Shown: positions 1 through 12,487, numbered from the stretch's first letter. The stretch is DNA of 64,000 nt from Agroathelia rolfsii (GCA_018343915.1 JABRWF010000007.1:2542001-2606000), one strand, 5' to 3'. Program-made: numbers and translations. The notes: a model not told the origin generated them from the letters alone.

Positions 1-3000
1 AATGAAACTATTACCTCATTATCGTTTTCCTTTTTTTTTTTTTTCTCCCTCTCTGGTTGTTTTGCTTTTCTTGCTATTCTTCAGTTATCGCTTACATAAC
101 ACATTCTTTCTGTTTCCCTTTTCTTCTCTCGGAACACTCAAACGCACATACCATCGCATTCTCACATTCACGCGCTCACACATAAAACATAGCATAACAG
201 CATACAAACACAACTCACATCATATACGCAGTACACATAACAACAACAACAACATTTACAGCAAACAAGTATAACCAAAATTATGTTCTTCTTACAGTTT
301 ACTGCATACTACTTACTATCTCTTGCTGTTGTCTTTTTTTTCCTCTTGCTTTTCCTCTTTCTTTTCTCTTGCGCTTTTCCCTCGCACATGACATGACTTA
401 CGACTATGACCCCCAGATGATGATAACGATTAAAAAAAAAAAAACATGATGATTACTTGGACAAACGATGACGCTTACGACAATGATGAACGAGGGAAAA
501 AAAAAAAAAAAAAAAAAATCAAAATGTGAACTGGGTCGGTCTTGTTTCTCTTTATATCTTATGATATGCCATTCTTGTCTCCGACACCCAAATACCACTA
601 CCATGACCTTATTCCTCCTTCTAGTCTGTAATAATATACAGTTTTCATCTTCTGTTGTTTATATCACCACTCTCGTCTTCCTCTCGTCTTTTCTAGTTTT
701 TCCGTCTTGCTTCCTAGTGCTTCAAAATGTTCTTTTCTTTTTCCTTTTCTTTGTTTTTTTTTGGTTGGTTGGTCTCGGGACTCTATTGTTCTATTTGTGT
801 ATGTACTATTTACGGTGTTTCCTTTGTTGTTGTTTTTTCTCTCTGTGTTCACATAGCATGATCAATGATAAATTCAAAAAAAAAAAAAACCTTGGAAATC
901 GTGTGATTGGTATTTTGGGAAGACAAGTATAAGGTTTCTGAGAAAGGAGGATGATAAAAGGAAAAGAGTTGGGCCTTGTACTATACATGTAATGTCATGA
1001 AGATTACTGCGCCTGGGTGTACCAGCACGTTGGTATGTGAAGGGTATTAGAAGATGTTTGGTCGATTAAACCTGTTCTTTGCGCAACCAGCGGAAGTTGT
1101 ATTGGTTAATAATAACGCAAGTACAACGACTAGCTACTCAAGACAAGGCGTGGCATCAGTGTTACTATCTGATTCCGTAGAACTCCGTCCTGTCCAGCCA
1201 GAAGAGAAGACGGCTTGCAGGACGTCGACAAAGCCATCAATGAACCCTAAGTAGAGCATCTGATAGATGACTGCACGGACGTAATGATACTACCTCGCTC
1301 TTTAGCATGACATGTGATAGTTCAAAAATGTATATATATATATAATGGTTTGTGAGTCCATATATCGTACAATAGTATGTATGATATATTAGCGATAGAT
1401 TGAACCGTATTTCATCAAAGCAACCCGCTCTTCATACAAGACAGCGAAAGCTACTCGGGCGATACACGAGAGAGATCATTTGAAAGAAAAGATAATTAAA
1501 AATATCATCACGAGACCGGTTGGAACGGGGTATTCCGCAAATTCTTTCAGAGAAAGAGGCACATCCAGAGCCTTGCCTATCATATGGCGATGATGCCGAC
1601 GATGATAAGAGCACATTAATGAAATCTTCAAGGCGAGGCAGAATAGATATGATATGTGTGCCATCGTCCGGATCAGCGGGGGGCGTATCGTTCTGAATGC
1701 GCTATCCGAAACGTGCATCGTCCCGTGTCGTCCGACGTCCACGTACAGCAACCAACGGCAACTTGGGAGGAAATAGCGTGGCCGCAATGATGCTTACTTG
1801 TGCATGCTTGTCTGTAATTTTTGATATAGTTTTGATGATGACGCAGAGAAGAACGGTAATGCGATCTGCACGGCTAATAAAATAGAGTTCAGAGTTAATG
1901 ACATGACAATGACACGAGCTACGCTTTGCCTGGCTCCTCGAATTGCGGCCATCATAACATAAGTCTACCAGAGAAAAAGGCAACTTGGTCGCCACCGAAG
2001 AAGTTCAGCGGAGATACGAACACTTACATGAATGCTTTGTGGTAGCAGCAGCATGGAGTTGTCTGATTATCTCGCTCGAATGCGCGATATCATCGTTATC
2101 GCACCTGAGTGCCATATTAAAGTCAGTAAGTTAAATCAAAATAGAATACCCTAGCCCTAATATACCGATCGTCCAAGTGTCTACCATCAGGAGATAACAC
2201 GATGATGACACGAGACAGGGACGAAAGAACTGGTCACCATGCGCTTGATACGATTGTACATGTAAAAAGAAGCGCAGCTTGGGCTCAGGAGGTACACTTA
2301 TGTGGTTTTCAAATGATGCCACGATGAAAGTGCAGACATCTAACGTGTCTCTCAGCAGCAGCAGCAAACGATATAGTATTCGTGGTTTCTCCACGGGGGC
2401 TATCGCTCTCGCGCAAGGTCATGAGCGCCGGCCAGAGTTACTTCTCCGCGGTCTACGCCAGTGATAGTTAAAGCGTATGCCCTTGCCCTCTGGTTGGCGT
2501 GGGTGAATACGGGATGTCTGGCTTATGCCCAAGAGTGGACCATTTGGAATAGCTAAGTCTGGACGATTGCATTGCGATCAAGACCAGAGTTCATTGCCGA
2601 GGAGGAGATGTAAGGAGGTACAAAGATCAGGGAGAGAAGGTGTGTGAATGAAGGCGTTTTTAGATTATAATGATCGTCGCGGTCGCGGTGAGCAATGGAT
2701 GGCAGCGGGAAAGGACCGCCGGATAGATAATCAGTCATAGATGCAGTTATCGCAATACTCTCTCGCCGTTAGTTGACATCGCTTTCCATGATGTGGAGCC
2801 GTGCTTTGAACCGCGGCGAGACAGATGGTGGCAGCCATAACTACTACCCGAGGATGGGGATATAGGGTATACATGAGCCAGAGTAACAGAGCGAGGGAGG
2901 ATGAGGTCTTACCCTAGACCCACGTCTCGTGGTGGATCGCAGGTGATCGTACATGCTCGCTCGAGTGGGTTCGCGTATCGCGTGTACGCGGGGTGGCTCA

Positions 3001-3855
3001 TAGAGAGGTGCAAATTTGGTATTGGAGGAGCCTACCAGCGTAATAGACGTTGCCCTGGTCCGATCGGCCGAGACGATGTATAACTCAGGCTGCCGCAGCG
3101 TTCCGCGACCTAGGCCCAGGCAAAGGGACATTAGTGGAAGGGAACCGACACTAAGTAGAATTCGGTCGCTCACAGTAGGATCGAACTGGTTCATAACTGT
3201 AATTGTTCATATCTCGTGCAGGTCACGATAGGAGTAGTGGTACGTGATGGTGTAAGCATCAGAGCCTGTTTTCAGACAGCTGCTAGGAGATGTATTTCTC
3301 GACCATGAATGTGGATCAGCATGAAGCCATGAGCCGCGGCGTTTGTCGCAGCCTCGCAGGAGAGTAAGGGATATTCCTCTTATGGTCACAGGGGTCATGT
3401 CTCACCGAGTGCTTATAGACTTTATGATAGTTATGCACAGCAGCCGGCTTCGATTCAGGGTGTGGTCGGCCAAGAATTCAATCATGCGAACGAGACCTTG
3501 AAGGACTGTGTCCAGAAAGATAGCCCGGTGTCCTGCTAGCAAGAAGCAAACACATTCATAAAAATGTTGACTCTGTCTAATTGACTATGCCTTGCTTCTC
3601 AAGAGGAATCGACAAACATCGGTGCTGCATGGGTTACATGTGTCCAAGCAAGCAGGGCGACAGACTGCATTGTTGCGTAGAAATGAGTTTGAACCAAAAG
3701 TGCGGCAAATGTCGGAAAGATTTGCTCCATTTCTTGGACTAAAAATGCAGTTTCCTACCATAACTTGCTTTTTGCAGATAGATCGTACTATGAGTATTCA
3801 CGAATAAATTAAATCAATATCAAAGTAATGACAGTATTCTGGAGGAAAATAGCCT
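1..3855. other. Left-end stretch with no recognised gene
   Basis: I see no reading frame here that I can tie to a protein family. The first 900 bases are pyrimidine-rich with several A or T runs of 10-20 nt, as in UTR or intergenic DNA. Between about 1.5 and 3.2 kb there are short minus-strand frames with some hydrophobic stretches, for example near 1700-1995 and 2131-2394, but I could not join them by convincing introns. They may be a decayed gene or chance. Confidence 0.5.
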
Positions 3856-5161
3856 CTACCCGGTTTTGTGAGGAGTATGAATAGATTCTGGAGTAAATTC
3901 AAAGTCTTTCGTAGCAGCGCGCGACGCTAGCACCCAACCTGTCGCACGCGGAATCATATCTTCCTCATACACCCGTATCACATCCGCTGCGTTGAAAGGA
4001 CTATCGTGTACATTTTGCAAAGCCTCTACAATGAGTTTGCCTAAGAGCATGGCGTCCTTTGCGGCGTTGTTGGCGCCTTGGCCACGGAACGGTGCCATAC
4101 CATGAGCACTGTCGCCGATGAGCGTCACAGGACCATCCGGGCTCCTCTTTGGTACATGATCCCGTAGGACAAATGAGTCCAGCATGTGCTCCGTCTGCTG
4201 CAGGTCAACAATCTCGCGCAGATCAGGATGAAAGTTTTGCTTGCTTAGCTGGCTCTTAACGAATTCCAGTCGCTCCGCCGCGCTCGCCTTGAGTGCCCAA
4301 TAGTCCATGCCGGCTTGGGGAACCGATTCGTCTCTGAACTGGAATGTCCAGTAGTACTCTGCCGTGGTGAGGCCTGGAACAGAGTCACGCAAGCCGACGA
4401 AAAGAAGGCAATCGTGCGTGGCAACGCCATACAGGACCTTGGCGAGGGCTCGTTGGCGGGTGATTTGGTCCGGATTGAGATGCACATCACCAGCGATGAT
4501 ACCAACAGGGAGTATGTTCACACTGTCTGTTTCATCGAGGCACATGCGTACATGGGAGCTGATGCCATCCGCCCCCACGAGCATATCACCCACAGCGGAA
4601 GAGCCGTCGCTGAAGTAGGCGGTGACTTTACCATCCTGGCCGACGTTGTGCCGTGTGTAGCGCTTGTTCCATGAGATGGCAAGGTCAGTGGCAAGCCACT
4701 GGCGCAAGCGAGCGCGATTGGCACGTAGTAAGGGTAAGCCTGTAGAGGCATCCATGAGGAACTTGGGCTTATTAGAGGGTGCCAAGTAAAAGGCGCCTCC
4801 ATCTAGTGACTCGTTGTCAAAGTCTCGAGAGACCCTAACGCTTTCGATGGGTGGTGCAGATGATGGAACGATCTTGGACAAGTCAGATGGTACACTAGAA
4901 ATAATGTCTTCAGTTGCATCACTCAAGCGAACAAAACAAGATAAATACACACCTTCCTTGAAGACTGAGAGCCCAGCCTTGAACCCGCGCCAAGGCGGAT
5001 TCGTCTCGTTCAAAGACTTCAAAGTCGACGTTATTCTTGCGCAGATGTTGCGCGAGGACTAGGCCCCTGCAGTCGCATAATTAGCATTCGCGAATTTTTC
5101 ACACTGTAGGCGTATACAACACCTACCCGATACCGCCGCCGATGATGAGGATCTTGACCAT
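3856..5161 (-). CDS. FAD-dependent monooxygenase (salicylate hydroxylase-like group)
   Basis: Three exons (5161-5127, 5066-4953, 4894-3856) give a 395-residue protein; the lengths sum to a whole number of codons. The N-terminus MVKILIIGGGIGGLVLAQHL carries the Rossmann GxGxxG that binds the FAD ADP moiety. VGADGISSHVR is the DG motif of group A flavoprotein hydroxylases. GDSAHGMAPFRGQGANNA, late in the protein, is the GD motif contacting FAD ribose. Known members use NAD(P)H and O2 to hydroxylate or epoxidise aromatic or terpenoid substrates; the substrate here cannot be read. No signal peptide is seen, so it is probably cytosolic. The start was chosen because it opens directly into the FAD motif. 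It is transcribed divergently from the PMT2-type gene at 5869. Confidence 0.88.
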
Positions 5162-5267
5162 GGTTATAGATAAAGACTATTAAGTGAAATATTGAAAATG
5201 CAAAGGAAATAGCCAGTTTGAAGTTCTGGGTGTAGGAAGACAACAGGGCTTTATAGCCAAAGGGAGC

Positions 5268-5280
5268 CGCCGATATCGGT
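5268..5280. promoter_or_regulatory. Copy 1 of a 13-bp palindromic motif in a divergent promoter
   Basis: CGCCGATATCGGT contains the perfect 10-bp palindrome CCGATATCGG. The same 13 bases recur at 5656-5668. Both lie between the divergent monooxygenase and mannosyltransferase genes. A dimeric transcription factor site is a reasonable guess, not demonstrated. Confidence 0.35.
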
Positions 5281-5655
5281 AACAGACTCATTCGCTTTTT
5301 ATCAGTCATAGTAATTAAGTCTTCCGATAGCGGGGGATGACGATAGTGGTGATGATATATGCAAAGAGCCACAGTTAATGGATGCGTATCTCATCTACCG
5401 TTCTCGGGGGGCGTAGTTCGCACCAGAGATGCCTGAATGTTCAGGCCTGTTCAAGCCTTTAGTACTTCAGTATCAGGAGTCAAACAGCAATATTCGTCTC
5501 TACTTTTGTTGCGACCATCTGCCAGGGCGACAGAAAGAATTAGAGGCACTGGCAAGTGATTTTCTGTACAAAAAACAGATATTTTATTTCACAGTAAAGC
5601 CCAATGGATTTGAGTTGCAGTGTTCAAGTTGTCGATGTCAAATCAAAAAAGCAAT

Positions 5656-5668
5656 CGCCGATATCGGT
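5656..5668. promoter_or_regulatory. Copy 2 of a 13-bp palindromic motif in a divergent promoter
   Basis: This is an exact repeat of the 13 bases at 5268-5280, about 200 bp upstream of the mannosyltransferase start. A chance exact 13-mer repeat within a 700-bp gap is unlikely, but no binding protein can be named. Confidence 0.35.
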
Positions 5669-5868
5669 CGGAGTTGCAAACTCCTGACTGCAATTTGCTT
5701 CCGAGCCCACGTCGACGACTCGGACAATCCGCAGGAGGACCAAGAAACACTCTATTCAACGCCTCCATCCCTCTTCCAGCTTGTCTTTTGTACCTTTTCC
5801 AACTACAGTTACACTCTCTGCACTTTCTTTAAGCCTGGTTATTTGCCTTTCTTATTTTTCAAAAAATT

Positions 5869-8800
5869 ATGTCTGTACGAGCGCGGCGCGCTGCGTCGCC
5901 CACGCCTGGTCTTCCTCGTTCTGCACCACAATCCCAGCGCTTTCCACATCCTCGAGCGGGCCACCTTGATGCTGATGAGAAGAGGGAGGCAGCTTCTCGT
6001 GGATTCGGCCCTTCTGCTCGCAAGCAATATCCCCCAGGCGGCGTGAATATGACGGCTGGTGAATGGAAGCTGCTGGGAGGTATTGTTATCATTACCGCTC
6101 TCGTGCGCTTCTTCAGGATATCAGAGCCCAACAGCGTAGTGTGAGGATTTGCTCAAACTCATGGGATATTCCACTGCATACCTATCCTGATCTTCTACCG
6201 CGTAGATTTGATGAAGTTCACTTTGGCAAGTTTGCATCAAGATATATCAAGACGCAATACTTCATGGATGTACATCCACCACTTGCAAAGTTGTTGATCA
6301 CATTGGCCGCATTTATGTTTGGTTATGACGGAAACTTCGATTTCAAAGATATTGCAAAGTAGGCGCTTCTGTATCTGTTAGTTGAACCAACCTGACACTT
6401 CGAAATCAGACCGTACGAAAGCAGTGTTCCATACGTAGCTATGCGTATGGTACCAGCCACAATGGGTGTTGCTACCGTGCCCCTTGCCTATCTGACAATG
6501 CGCGCACTTGATCTTCGTGCTACCACGGCTCTCTTGGCTTCCTTATTCCTTGCATTCGAAAATGCCATGGTCACTCAATCACGTCATATCCTTCTTGATT
6601 CGCCGCTCATCTTCTTTACCGCGTTATCGACCTTCCTCTGGGTAGGATTCTCGAATGAAGATAAACACAAGCCTTTCACAAAGAGCTGGTGGACATGGCT
6701 CTTCCTTTCTGGTCTTTCTCTTGGCGCTGTCCTTTCCTGTAAGTGGGTTGGCCTGTTTACCATTGCGACCGTCGGTGTCAGCACAATCCTGCAACTCTGG
6801 AACATCCTTGGTGACGTACGGGTTCCCCCTCGCATATTCGTCAAACATTTTATGGCTCGCGCTCTGTGCCTAATTGTCCTGCCCATCATCTTCTACATGA
6901 CGATGTTTTCAATCCATTTCGCCATTCTGGGCAGCTCTGGGGAAGGTGATGGCTTTATGAGCTCCGAGTTCCAGCACACTCTGAGCGGACGTGGCATGGA
7001 TGACACTTTTGCTGGTAGGTTTCCGAACTAGATTTTTTTTTTGGCACATGGTTAACGATCCTTGCATAGACGTTGCACTTGGTTCTGAAATTACACTTCG
7101 TCATGTGAACACTCAGGGCGGTTACCTACACTCCCACGCGAGCACGTACCCTGGAGGATCGATGCGTATGTTGCGCATATATTCATGTATTCGGCAAGAG
7201 TTCTTTGCTGAATTAGCTTCCGTGCAGAACAACAAATTACCCTCTATCCACACCGCGACGACAACAACCTATGGCGCATCATGAATGCTACGTTCGAAGG
7301 CGACCGTGAATTTGACTGGGAGCACCAATCACCCCATTACATTGAGAACGGCATGCGCATCAAACTGTTCCACCTCACTACGGAGAAGCATTTGCACTCT
7401 CACGACCACCGCCCCCCTGTATCGGATGTTGATTTCCAGAACGAAGTGTCGGCGTACGGTATGCCTGGATTCTCGGGCGATGCTAACGACGACTGGATCG
7501 TTGAGATTCATCACGGTGATAAGAGCGATCCCGAGTCGAGCAAGCGTCTGCGAACGCTCAAAACGCACTTTAGGCTGAGGCATGTACTTCAAGGATGCTA
7601 CCTTTTCTCGCACAAGGTCAAGCTACCTGAATGGGGCTTTGAACAGCAGGAGGTGACTTGCAATAAGAATGCTGTGCTCGACAATTCGTTGTGGTATGTT
7701 GAGACGAGCAATCATGTCATGTGTAAGTCATTTTCGTGTTAGTCCGGGCTATTTCTGACTGGGTGATGCGTCGGCTTTTAGTCCCGGATAATGCCCCCAG
7801 GGTTAACTACAAGCTCCCAGGATTCTTCGGCAAATTCTTTGAACTTCAGCAAGTCATGTGGACGACGAACCAGGGTTTGACGGACCGCCATACTTACGAC
7901 TCCCGCCCCGATGCTTGGCCGAGGTTACGACGTGGTATTGTATGGCTTGTCGTCATCAGTTTCATCCCGCCTTGATGCTGAGTATCGTGTTTCAGAACTT
8001 TTGGGTCAAGGACCATCGCCAAATCTACTTGATTGGGAATCCATGGGTGTGGATGTTGAGCACCTTATCTGTAGTCGCGTATGTTGGCGTTCGAGGTCTC
8101 CTCATCCTTCGCGCCAAGCGCGGTTTCCGAGATTTCGATAATAGTAGGTCCACGGGAACATGGTTTAAACGAACATCGACTAAAGACGACTTGTTTTTCA
8201 ATGATAGCCAAAGTTGTCAAATATGATGCTCTCTGCGGCTTCCTCTTTGCCGGCTGGTCGCTGCATTATCTGCCATTCTTCCTTATGGGCCGACAGCTCT
8301 TCTTGCATCACTATTTACCCGCCCTCTACTTTGCCATCCTTCTGTCCTGTGCGGTCTTTGATCTTCTCACTGCGACACTTCGGCCACGAGTGAGGCTGCA
8401 AATTGCTGCAGTGCTTGCTATTATTGCCATCTGGAACTTCGCGCACTTCAGTCCCCTGGCGTACGGAAATCCGTGGACGAAGGCCCAGTGCAAGAACGCT
8501 AAGTGGTTGAAGCACTGGGATTTCTCATGGTATGATTATTTATTTATTTCACATATCCCGTGTCCTCGGATTATAAGCATGTGCTAATTTTTTTCATCAT
8601 ACTCAGCGATGATTTCCTCGATGACGTGAGAATTTTATCTTCTCATAATGAATTAAATTTGTCTTGACACATCTTCTCTTCTACCTACAGTATTCCATGT
8701 ACTGGGGCGGTGCCGCAACGCCCAAGAAGTCCCCCTCGGCCGACGCAACCAAGGCTGGTGAACTACACCAACCGCCCATTATCGAAGACGCCGCTGCTCA

Positions 8801-9224
8801 ACAACAGCAGCTACATGACCCAGCAACAATCGTCCCCATCGGTCAGGCCGAGCCAGGACGCGACGTCTTTGCGGGCGACCGGGTGGGCGACATCAAAGCG
8901 AGCGATATCCCGCCCACGGTGCGTAACGAGAATGATAATGTTGTCGCTGCGGCTGCTGCTGTTGTGGACAAGGAAATCAGCTCTGTCGTGACTGGCCCGC
9001 TGACGACAGCCCCCGCTGCTGATAACGCGCACATACCTGCCGAGGAACAGGCGAAACAGGCGGGGGGAGAAGGCGATAATGAACCGCCGAAGGACCCAGT
9101 AGCGGAAGGTGTCCAGCCGCAGAACGAGAACGTGGGCGTGGCGCCTACAGCTGAGCAAGGGCCGCTAGAACAACACGATATGGAGGCCGACAGGGTCGCA
9201 GCGGATTTGTACCCAAGCTCGTAG
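5869..9224 (+). CDS. PMT2: Dolichyl-phosphate-mannose protein O-mannosyltransferase, PMT2 type
   Basis: Ten exons (5869-6140, 6206-6358, 6410-7014, 7070-7165, 7228-7722, 7782-7939, 7996-8143, 8208-8529, 8607-8625, 8691-9224) join in frame to 933 residues. PMT enzymes sit in the ER membrane and move mannose from dolichyl-phosphate-mannose to Ser/Thr of secretory proteins. FDEVHFGKFASRYIK and DVHPPLAKLL form the conserved luminal loop 1 with its acidic DE pair. MIR-domain repeats follow, for example GGYLHSHASTYPGGS and QQQITLYPHRDDNNLW. Several hydrophobic helices flank them, including the late LMGRQLFLHHYLPALYF segment. The MIR wording resembles the PMT2/POMT2 branch rather than PMT4, but the subfamily call is less sure than the family. 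After YSMYWGG the last exon adds about 170 Ala/Glu/Gln/Pro-rich residues not expected in the family. Confidence 0.93.
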
Positions 9225-9521
9225 TAGCGATGAACATATTTTCTCTCTCTCGATATCTTCTATTACAGCCCGAGTTTTGTTGTCTACATGTCTGCCTGTG
9301 CGACTTGTCGCTCTTGGCTTAGGAAAACGTTTTCTCTGTTCCTTCCACTTTGTTTTGCGGTTATTGTATTTAATTTAATCTTTTCCCTTTGGTGTCTCTG
9401 CATTGGAGTAAGTGACAATGAGTGATGCCAGCACCAATACTGTAACTTGAGTATGAATCCACACATCACTCTAAATAAGTGGCCAGAGTAACACACCACA
9501 CTAGTATTAGTCAGGGGGCCT
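9225..9521. other. Downstream gap between PMT2-type gene and transposon
   Basis: T-rich sequence following the mannosyltransferase stop, probably its 3' UTR. I see no gene here. Confidence 0.5.
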
Positions 9522-9523
9522 TA

Positions 9524-10989
9524 CAGCGGCGTGCAAAAAAAAAATCCCACCCCGCGTCACCAACCCCTTGCTCAAACATCAAAGATATCTTAAAGATCAT
9601 ACATTGTACAAATAAAGAACAAAAAATATGCAAATGATATGTAAACATGATATGTACATGCAATAAAGAAATAGGGTATAGAGACAGCGACAGTCGAGTA
9701 AAAAAAATCATACACATACCAAGGTCACATGATTGCTAACACAAGTAAAGTACATAATTTCAGAAAAGAATTCTGTATCGCTGTAGAAAATCTAGTAATT
9801 TAGCATTTAGTAGACCACTCTTTGGTTGCTTTGAGGGCAGAAACACGACGCAGTAATGATTCATATAGATTACGAATGATATGTCGATCGAGAGCATACC
9901 ACTCTGCTTCTATAGCCACCCATAATTCATCGAGATTATGGGCACGGGGATTACGGCTTCGCATAGCAATATCTAAAGGCTCCCAGACATGTTTAATGAT
10001 GTTCATGTCGGGAGATGAGGGGGTCCATTCAAGTAATGCAATATTTTGCATCTTGAACCAGGCACGTGCAATAGCAGACTTATACTTCAGATCGAGATCT
10101 TGAGTAAAAGTGAAAGATGAATGGTCTTTCCTTTGCTCACGAATTGTTCCTAGGAGTGGTGTCTATCTGAGCCAAAAAGATTAAATCTTGACTCATCAAA
10201 AAACCATACTTTCTGCCAATTTTTTCCCCTTCCAGTCAGCATATTTCTTAGCCCATGTTTTTTGCTCTTGGCAATAAATTAAGCAAAGGAGTGGCTTGTT
10301 TTAGCATACCCTCCCACGGAGACCACTCCTAAGGAGCATCCGACGGACTGTGGTGGGATGGAGGCGACGGAATAATTTCCGTTGGAGGTCTGTTGCATCA
10401 GCAGTATGTTGGCGACGAAATGCTAAGGTGTTATAACGCTCGTTTTGTGTGATGAGTGCCCTAGGACGACCACTACCTGGTTCCCGGGCATGGAAATCAA
10501 TGTTCTAGCTCTGATCCTCAAGCATATAATAGGAGTTTGAGATGGTGTTATGTTTGATATGTAGATGTCGTCCAATATCTGAGAAATTTTTGTGTTCATA
10601 GCGGTGCATGTATCAGACACGAGCTTTTTTAGTAGGATTTGTAATTTTCATAATAGAGAGAGCTTCGGAAAAGATTACAGCGATTTCTCAGTATTTATAG
10701 GAGTTTTTATAAGGATAGAGAAGGTTGAACATCAATCGCTGCACGCTGGAAAGGGCAATATTTACCCATGACATCACTGTGGCTGAAACCATAGTGTCGA
10801 GTTTTTTCTTCGTCTCTTACTTCAAACAATAAGTGGATGTCTGATTTTGTTATAGTAAAAACTATGGATGGTACATAAACTATAGAAATAAATCTATACT
10901 CAAACAAGAAAAAATGAGGGTTGTGGGGCTCTTTCAAGTTTGATTCGACTAGAACGAGCGGGGGTGGAAATTTTTTTTGCACGCCGCTG
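9524..10989 (-). mobile_element. Degenerate Tc1/mariner-type DNA transposon
   Basis: The ends are inverted repeats. The left begins CAGCGGCGTGCAAAAAAAA after TA at 9522-9523. The right, read on the other strand, begins CAGCGGCGTGCAAAAAAAAT and is followed by TA at 10990-10991. This is the TA target-site duplication typical of Tc1/mariner elements. Inside, the minus strand holds transposase pieces in different frames: an HTH-like part with GRPRALI near 10460, WQKVWFFDESRFNLFGSD near 10170-10230 with the first catalytic Asp, and a C-terminal part (10051-9800) with WTPSSPDMNIIKHVWEPLD. The stretch between the first and second catalytic Asp is mostly missing, and Lys stands where Tc1 enzymes have the catalytic Glu. 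The copy therefore cannot encode its own transposase. Confidence 0.85.
9800..10620 (-). pseudogene. Broken Tc1-like transposase
   Basis: Fragments of one DDE transposase lie in at least two frames within the element at 9524-10989. The order on the minus strand is correct: HTH region, DES motif, then the C-terminal SPDxN region. Frame changes, an internal deletion and the altered third catalytic position mark it as a relic. The C-terminal open frame (10051-9800) is the longest intact piece. Confidence 0.8.
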
Positions 10990-11027
10990 TATATCATCTT
11001 ATACATATAAAAGGAGTCATGATTGCT

Positions 11028-11124
11028 GGGCACATGGTGTAGTTGGTTATCACATCCGCTTAGCAAGCTCCTTTGGAGCATGGCGAGATGCGGGGGGTGC
11101 TGGGTTCAATTCCCAGTGTGTCCA
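11028..11124 (+). tRNA. tRNA-Ala(AGC) with ~23-nt intron, copy 1
   Basis: The acceptor stem GGGCACA pairs with TGTGTCC and has a G3:U70 pair, the identity element of alanine tRNA; the discriminator is A. The T arm is CTGGG-TTCAATT-CCCAG. The anticodon loop reads TT-AGC-A, followed by an intron of about 23 nt placed after position 37 as in nuclear tRNAs, then the 3' stem GCGGG. A T-run (CTTTTTT) follows as a Pol III terminator. It starts 38 bp from the end of the Tc1 element and forms an inverted pair with the identical copy at 11419-11515. Confidence 0.9.
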
Positions 11125-11418
11125 CTTTTTTCAATTACCCTCTCCATATGTTTTCACGCACTGTTTGTCGAAAATGCACATCTTTCAAGCTAGTATTACA
11201 GGTGTTCTTGTAAAGCTGGTTATGAATCGCCATAATGACTATAGTATTCAAACAGCAGGTCATTGGTGCAAAATACATCGATTTCATTATCTCAGAGCTT
11301 ATTACCGAGATTTCATGAAAAGACAGTGGTTGGAATTTTTTGATTACGATTGTGATTCATGTGCCAATGTATCTGCAATGAAGCTGAAAAATTAAATAAA
11401 CATAAACGGAAGAAAAAG
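11125..11418. other. Spacer between inverted tRNA-Ala copies 1 and 2
   Basis: 294 bp separating the two convergent tRNA genes. A reading frame is open through part of it, but I recognise no protein. Confidence 0.5.
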
Positions 11419-11515
11419 TGGACACACTGGGAATTGAACCCAGCACCCCCCGCATCTCGCCATGCTCCAAAGGAGCTTGCTAAGCGGATGTGATAACCAA
11501 CTACACCATGTGCCC
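11419..11515 (-). tRNA. tRNA-Ala(AGC) with ~23-nt intron, copy 2
   Basis: Read on the minus strand this is identical over all 97 bases, intron included, to copy 1 at 11028-11124. It has the same G3:U70 pair, AGC anticodon and T-run terminator (CTTTTTCTT) after the 3' end. It converges on copy 1, making a 97-bp-arm inverted repeat. Confidence 0.9.
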
Positions 11516-12487
11516 CTTAGGAATTGAATTCCACAAAATATTGTGAATGATATATTTTGATCTTCATCGAGCCTTGACGCTAGATCATTCTCATAATATA
11601 TGACAATTTTTTTACATGATTACGTTGTGGATGGATAACGTATTATACCCACAAATTTTATGCATATAAGTGCTGAATCTGCTGATGCTGATGTGCAATA
11701 GCGGGTTGCTTCTACACTAACCGAAATAACATGGGACATCATTAAATGCCGTACGTGCCGGCGGAAGTTGTAGCCGCGGATTGTGATATGTATTAAAGTT
11801 GAAGTTGTCATGCCATGGCTGTCATCTCATCTCATGACAAACATTTGGCAATCGCCGAAGGAAAAATTGATCATGATACCTGTTTCCAGATAGTCCGGGT
11901 TCAATTCAATTTTTACTACCAAGCATATTCTCAAAATCATATGCGCTCCGAGTTGCTGCTTGTCTTGATCGCATCAGAGAAGACTATGTCAGCTGTTGTC
12001 AAACTTTGAAGGTACCTAGGAGTTTATCCTGTGAGTATGACCTAATACTGACGAGGCCTGAGGTGTGAAGGGACAAGAGGGCAATGATCAATAATCAGGA
12101 TAGCCACTGGAGTCCATGTTTTCTTTGTATCTACTTAGAAGAGCTGCACAAGATGTTGTCTGTCTCGGCGAGCATTATTAGCGTCCCTGTGAAGATGGTA
12201 TTTTGTAATCATGCCCTGCATTCTTTTGTTTATCCTGTTTCTCTCAGGCTTGTGACTATGTTTATGCTAAAGTGTACTTACACTTATACCGATCGACGGA
12301 CCGCTCTATCCGTTCACATTAATCCTTGTGGTTCCTATGCTGCAGAAGCCCTTGAGTCTATTGCCGCCGGTTGATGAGCTGGCAAATTCAGAACCTCTTT
12401 CTTGGGGCTTGGAAATATATATCCCCCGATGGACTGTAAGCATATAAGAGGGAATCTTACCTCTCTTCCGTTCTCATCTGTGCAAAG
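11516..12487. other. Intergenic DNA upstream of pectin lyase
   Basis: No recognisable gene. The sequence is A/T-rich with short frames only; the proximal part presumably holds the pectin lyase promoter. Confidence 0.5.

Noticed and set aside
2..274. Open frame rich in Phe/Leu at the left edge
   Set aside because: It is a product of pyrimidine-rich DNA with no family resemblance; probably UTR or intergenic.
468..932. 154-codon frame with poly-Lys and hydrophobic runs
   Set aside because: It arises from A runs and T-rich sequence; no motif, no splicing partners.
4315..4674. Plus-strand frames antisense to the FAD monooxygenase
   Set aside because: Shadows of the real minus-strand coding exon, which carries all FAD motifs.
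5429..6046. 205-codon frame overlapping the PMT2-type start
   Set aside because: It is in another frame from the well-supported PMT2-type exon 1 and has no recognisable domain.
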